Source: Theodoxus fluviatilis
Lineage: Eukaryota; Mollusca; Gastropoda; Cycloneritida; Neritidae
Assembly (NCBI GenBank): GCA_034096865.1
Contig: JAWQFJ010028203.1
Coordinates: 1 to 25,000, forward strand
Reading direction: 5' to 3'
Length of the DNA stretch: 25,000 bases
Shown here: positions 20,309-25,000 of the stretch, one piece after another
How the letters are laid out: every line of letters starts with the position of its first letter
Position numbering within the stretch: position 1 is the first letter of the stretch
Notes under the pieces: model-generated
The model's input: the letters and a program-made list of their open reading frames with translations, nothing else
Told to the model about the DNA's origin: nothing
The model's database searches: none
Made by a program: the position numbers and the translations under genes

Positions 20309-21937
20309 TGCTGCTGTTTTAGCACCCAGTCATTTGAGACTTACACGAGTCATAGGTAGTTTGTGTTTACAACGCTGATTCGGAAAACACTCGCTTCCTG
20401 TGAATTTTTCTCGCTGTTCAGATTGGTGCGAGCGTCGTTTTTACCCAACAATGCCATAACCCTCAGCGAAGTAGAATGCCGACAAGACTCTACACAGTGC
20501 TTTTCTTTTCGGGTTCCCCGAGACACAAAATCTGTCATGAAATTGCACGTCCCGTTTGAAACAAACATGGACGCAAGTCTGGAAAATCCTGATCGAAAAC
20601 TCTCCCGTCGTCATAAAAAAAGAATGACACATCCAAATGGCAGTCGCCACACGTGACAGAGCGCCTGTGACAGAACGCAGGAGTGGGGCACACCCGCCAC
20701 CGTAGGCCTAAGCGTCTCTTGCAGAGTGCCTTATCCACAATCGGAGGTTCACATGAGTCGTAAAAGTCCCTGGGCCTTTCTCTCTGCAAGGAACGGGCGG
20801 AGACGTATACGAGACAGCTTCCGATTCGCTTGTCTCGCAGTGGCCATAGCCATCTCAGAGAAGGGGTTTTAAAATGTTCCACCGCGTTTCTGACTTCACT
20901 GTTCACAAGTCGGGGTAAACAGCCGAACCGGTTCGGGCGGATGCTTCTGTATTACAATGGCGTAGTCCAGGAGTTCATCAACTGATAGCTTCCTTGCATC
21001 GCAGCATGACGTCATACTGGGGATTCCATGTGCATTTTGGCGCGGATGAAATGTGGTTAGGGTTCGTATGGAGCGAAGTCAGGCAAGAGCTCCACTTTCC
21101 ACTACTTCATACGCGCATGTGACGTTTTCTGTCACGCACGCACACCATCTCATTCACCGTAAAAGAATTCGCATGCGAATCTCTCCTTCGAAACAAACCT
21201 GAAAAAAACGCACAGGACATGCAAACCCTCGGGCTCTTAACGCCGGCTCCTCCAGTAAGACTGTCGTCTTCTCCTAAAAGCTTGGTGTGGTTGTAAACTT
21301 TCCCTGTAAAGGTTAAAACTATTTCTTGCCACTTCTCCTTATACGGTGGTTATCCGGAACGCACAGAAAGATGGCATAATGTTTCAGCGGCTCTGAGGTG
21401 AGGCCTTCGGAAGGTCAATGACCGCACATTGCATCTACATGTCACCGTCTTAGACAAAGAAACTTCCAGCATAAACTCGAGGCCCAAGGACGACAGGGCA
21501 TACGAGACACGGGCGAATGTTCAGCTCGATGCTTGTCGATGCCAGGCGCTTTGTATGCGGAAATCACGGCCTCATATTTTACAGCACACTTTGTTTTCTC
21601 CTCCACACCAAGCACCACGGGGAAAAACACATTTTACAACGGTTGAAACTAAAGACTGCTTTGAAACCACTGCCGTCCGTATCCGTATGTACTCCCCCAG
21701 GTAGGCGGTTCATACACAAGAAGAAAAACCAAACGAACGTTCTTTTTTGCCAGCGTTAGCGAATCAGCTTTCCTTATAAAAGACGACTTATGGCCTCAGT
21801 TTCGATCAGAGGTCTGGCCTGCATCAAGTGTATTGAGTGAAGGTGGGGGATGCTGTAACTGTTTCAGCAACAAACTCGTCAAAGGTCAGGTATGAAAGAT
21901 TTATGTCTTGACGTAAACAGGGTAAATGGAATCGGAT
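20309..21937. other. 5' flank of the long-exon gene; no other gene seen
   Basis: Contains the start-proximal leader and presumably the promoter or non-coding 5' exons of the minus-strand gene. Open frames on both strands are short and have no recognisable domains. No TATA box could be assigned. Confidence 0.45.
21007..21014. promoter_or_regulatory. CRE octamer in the 5' flank
   Basis: A perfect TGACGTCA about 700 bp upstream of the ATG of the minus-strand long-exon gene. Another perfect copy lies at 23437-23444. A single 8-mer can occur by chance, so regulatory function is only a possibility. Confidence 0.25.
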
Positions 21938-22647
21938 TCAACTGGACCAATTTGACATTAATGCTGCAATTTCTGGTCCCTCAACCAAAATCCCGAACAT
22001 TATTATTGTCTTTTCCAAGGTGAGGATTACGTCAGATTTTAAAAAATGCAGTTGATAAAGAAAGACCAAACACTTTCGGAATTCATTGGGTAATAAGGTA
22101 ACGGTAGTAGAATCCAGCAGTGCCTCAGCATTTCTCGTCACCAGAAACTCAATACCAGCAGCAGATTCAGGAGGGAATTGATTCTCAGCCAGGAAGGGGA
22201 AGGCGATGTGTAAACACACTGTGTGAGCCTTTGAAAAAAGACCCTAGCATTTTACTGCATCCAGGTGCCTGTCGAGAGCTGAACGTAAAACTTGCCTCGC
22301 AACGAGGATAAACTCCTCTGACACCAACTGTTCAAACAGAAACAACCTTTCTTTCCGGAGTGCTACGCCGCGCGCTTGCAGTGCAAACAAGGCGTAATTT
22401 TCGCACGTCAGAATCCACTTGACTGAAGCTCGTCCCGCATTTCTCGCATTCTGAATGTCATTCCACGGAGAAACTGCAACGATGACACTTTGTGCTCTCT
22501 TGCAAAGAAAAGCGAGAACTCTGGTCAATACTGCACAATGCTGAACTCTGATAAATGATTTTCAATGTTTCGTCCCAAGTCTGACATTTGCTGAAGAAGA
22601 CTGTCGTCGCAATGCTCACTGAACACAGGCACCTTTATGTTCCTCAT
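21938..22647 (-). pseudogene. Possible decayed coding sequence, family not recognised
   Basis: On the minus strand a frame starts at an ATG (22647) and reads MRNIKVPVFSEHCDD, stopping at 22525. At that point it overlaps another frame, which begins near 22528 (LTRVLAFLCKRAQ) and stays open to 21938 except for one TAG at 22244-22246. Together this is about 235 codons interrupted by one frameshift and one stop. The residue composition (for example KRAQSVIVAVSPWNDIQNA and AAGIEFLVTRNAEALL) looks protein-like. Alternatives are an ordinary spliced gene (GCAG|TAT near 22530 and GCA|GTAAAA near 22253 are weakly splice-like), or chance openness. No domain was recognised, and I cannot tell whether it came from a host gene or a mobile element. 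Confidence 0.3.
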
Positions 22648-23263
22648 GACACAGCGTACGACACTTTCCCGACTGATCTAGTAAATGCCCGATGAGTACG
22701 TTTTAATTGTGTGCCTGTGATCCAAGCAGTGTTAACGCCTTATAGGTAACCCTGCCCGCTTGAGTGAAATGGCGGTACTTCACACAGGTCAGCCTCGAAA
22801 GACCACTCTCGAGACTGCTGCAAATCTTGTTCAGAGTTGACACATCACTGAAGAACCCTGACGCCAGTGGATAAGAGACGGGAAAAGAGGCGTCGTTTGC
22901 ACTCAGCCTGTAAATCAGACTTTACTTGGCCGACATCGAGGTGTGCACTTTAGCAGCGATAGCGTGACCCCGGTCGTAAAACAGTTAGTGCATGAGAACT
23001 TGCCAAGTGCTAAGACTGCTTCCAAAGCGATCAACAGGATTCCGTATCCTCTATCCACAATCGACGAAGAAATGTTTTTCTCCCCAAGATATTCAATGTT
23101 TGTAGAGGCAGCCCTGGGTGTAGCATAGTGTTTTCAAACACCAGAGTGGAAATTCATATTGTCCATTCAGTGTTCGCGAATCGCGTTTTATCTACAAGGG
23201 GAGTTAGGGTGGGAATAACCACTGAAAAGGAGAGGAGTTTGCCTGGGGTGGCGGCCATGTAGT
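22648..23263. other. No convincing gene
   Basis: The region 22925-23130 is open on both strands for about 65 codons (plus: IDEEMFFSPRYSMFVEAA; minus: IEYLGEKNISSSIVDRGYG), but neither frame is recognised and both could be chance. Confidence 0.4.
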
Positions 23264-23315
23264 CCGACCACTCAGTACCGAGCTGACCACCCAGTACCGA
23301 GCTGACCACCCAGTG
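23264..23315. repeat. 19-bp direct repeat, two full copies plus one shorter copy
   Basis: CCGAGCTGACCACCCAGTA occurs at 23278-23296 and again, with one change, at 23297-23315. A shortened version, CCGACCACTCAGTA (23264-23277), precedes them. Confidence 0.85.
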
Positions 23316-23763
23316 ACCAATGCCACCAGACTGGTCAGCAGTCAAGGACACCCTTTTCCAGCTTTCTCCCGAGACGTCATCGCTCCCACCGAAGTCAAAG
23401 AGGAACGGGTTGAGGCCGGGTTACGGGTCATGGCAGTGACGTCACCACCCATCGGAACCACAGACAGCCTGGGAAAGGAAAGAGAGAGAGGCAAAATCAA
23501 TATTTGTTACTGAATCAAGCTCATTTATAACGGGTGGATATGGAAGAAAAGTCTAATGTGTTGTCTTTCATTTCTTTCTTTTAAAGGCATGTTTCATGGG
23601 GGTTCTGACACAAGCATTCGAGCACAAGGAACTATAAGAAAATCCAAGGAAAATAAATAGGCATACACATTCGTTGACAGCTAGCTGAAATTTATTCTGA
23701 GGGTGATCATCATAAATAATGCATATGACAAGGTAGTAAATGCAGATACTATTTTGATAGCAT
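23316..23763. other. No gene seen
   Basis: Unique sequence containing the CRE octamer at 23437-23444. The open frame 23313-23513 has no recognisable domain. Confidence 0.5.
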
Positions 23764-23802
23764 GTCTCTCTCTCTCTCTCTCACTCTCTCTCTCTCTCTC
23801 TC

Positions 23803-23880
<78 letters not shown>

Positions 23881-23926
23881 ATACACACACACAAACGTAC
23901 ACACACACACACACACGTACACACAT

Positions 23927-23972
<46 letters not shown>
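23764..23972. repeat. Compound CT-TA-CA microsatellite
   Basis: CT dinucleotides with two CACT interruptions (23764-23838) are followed directly by about 19 TA units (23839-23877). CA units with AAACGTA and CATGTA interruptions follow (23880-23972). The three dinucleotide types have H-DNA, cruciform and Z-DNA potential respectively. Confidence 0.97.
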
Positions 23973-23975
<3 letters not shown>

Positions 23976-24442
23976 AGCTCACTCGTGCATGCGACGTACA
24001 TTCACTCGTCAATTCATAGAACCTCGCAGACAATTCCACAGCTGTCCTGAATGCACACCGTAGCAAGCTCATTTCCACACGGAAAGACCGCAAACATACT
24101 GTTCAACCACTAAGGCGCACAATCCCCGCAAACTAACAATGGCACCGTCACTCACATGACCGCGTGTGTGTAAATATAGCCCTACGACCCAACGACAGCG
24201 GCGTGAATACGTTGATCACTCACCCATGAGCTAACTAATTAATGAGACTGACAAGTGCGCCTTGAGACTGCCATATCCTTGCCCACCAGCGGAGCGCACC
24301 GACCACAACATGTCCCCAGCTCGCCACCAGAGCGCTGCCAGGCGAGGGATTACTGACCTACGTCCAGCTAGGAAACGCGAGTGACTTCCAAAGCCTGGGA
24401 GTCGGCACACTCCAATACACGTCCTATCTGCCTCCTTTACAG
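23973..24442. other. No gene seen
   Basis: Unique sequence between the compound microsatellite and the right-edge minisatellite. The minus-strand frame at 24231-24515 runs into the minisatellite and is not supported. Confidence 0.5.
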
Positions 24443-25000
24443 CTCCCATGCGACTCTCATACAACTCCCACGTACACTCATACAACTCCCATACAACTCT
24501 CATACAACTTCCCATACAACTCCCATGCGACTCTCATACAATTCCCATTCGACCCTCATACAACTTCCATGCACACTCTCATACAACTCCCATGCGACTC
24601 TCATACAACTCACACGTACACTCATACAACTCCCATACAACTCCCATGCGACTCTCATACAACTCCCATGCACACTCATGCAACTCCCATACAACTCCCA
24701 TGCGACCCTCATACAACTTCCATGCACACTCATACAACTCCCATGCGACTCTCATACAACTCCCATGCACACTCATACAACTCCCATACAACTCCCATTC
24801 GACCCTCATACAACTTCCATGCACACTCTCATACAACTCCCATGCGACTCTCATACAACTCACACGTACACTCATACAACTCCCATAAAACTCCCATGCG
24901 ACTCTCATACAACTCCCATGCACACTCATACAACTCCCATACAACTCCCATGCGACCCTCATACAACTTCCATGCACACTCATACAACTCCCATGCGACT
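24443..25000. repeat. 11-bp minisatellite with 250-bp higher-order period (continues off window)
   Basis: Units of about 11 bp (CTCCCATACAA, CTCCCATGCGA, CTCTCATACAA, CTCCCATGCAC and a shortened ACTCATACAA) alternate in a fixed order. The block starting CCCATTCGACCCTCATACAA at about 24544 recurs at about 24794, a 250-bp period, and the following order of variants is the same until the edge. Frames with ELYESRMG or YNSHVHSYN periodicity are artefacts of three 11-bp units. Confidence 0.95.

Noticed and set aside
16596..20378. Plus-strand open frames opposite the large exon (for example 17094-17609 and 18023-18631)
   Set aside because: They are complements of the well-supported minus-strand coding exon and encode nothing recognisable.

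Overview
The window looks like animal nuclear DNA. It has spliced genes with GT-AG introns, very long CT/GA, CA, TA and triplet microsatellites, a multi-kilobase satellite, SINE-like and LINE-derived remnants, and no operon-like gene packing. A lophotrochozoan, probably a mollusc, fits best: the RecQ-like helicase subtype and the abundant CT tracts are features I associate with that group. This is an inference, not a demonstration.

Layout. Positions 1-2463 (minus strand) hold the 5' part of a RecQ-like DNA helicase gene: three exons, two GT-AG introns, and coding sequence running off the left edge. A possible promoter with an E-box palindrome and a hairpin follows. Positions 2.8-4.9 kb have no convincing gene but contain a CAG/CAA-rich stretch and two adjacent CRE octamers. 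Positions 4906-9598 are one uninterrupted satellite of about 90 copies of a 52-bp monomer. From 10.5 to 11.75 kb there is a 66-bp triplication overlapping a candidate minus-strand exon, a 298-bp tandem duplication carrying CT tracts, and an ACY triplet array. Two copies of one short interspersed element lie at 11777-11954 and 12447-12636, the first with a perfect 13-bp target-site duplication. From 13.5 to 16.4 kb are a 14-bp minisatellite, TGTC/TGGTC and CT tracts, a 5'-truncated LINE tail inside a CT tract, and GA/TA repeats.

Positions 16562-20308 (minus) are a single 1249-codon first coding exon of a long, serine-rich, probably disordered protein with one short coiled coil. It ends in a clean phase-0 splice donor. 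Its downstream exons must lie at lower coordinates. One candidate phase-0 exon (10485-10709) was found; otherwise the rest of the gene is unseen. The 5' flank (20.3-21.9 kb) has no clear gene. A possible decayed coding stretch lies at 21938-22647, followed by a compound CT-TA-CA microsatellite and an 11-bp minisatellite with a 250-bp higher-order period running off the right edge.

The two recognised genes are on the same strand and show no functional link. I see no clear new biological system. The most unusual items are the satellite with its slippage-derived length variants, the element pair with target-site duplications, and the triplicated repeat that carries its own splice-acceptor-like site.
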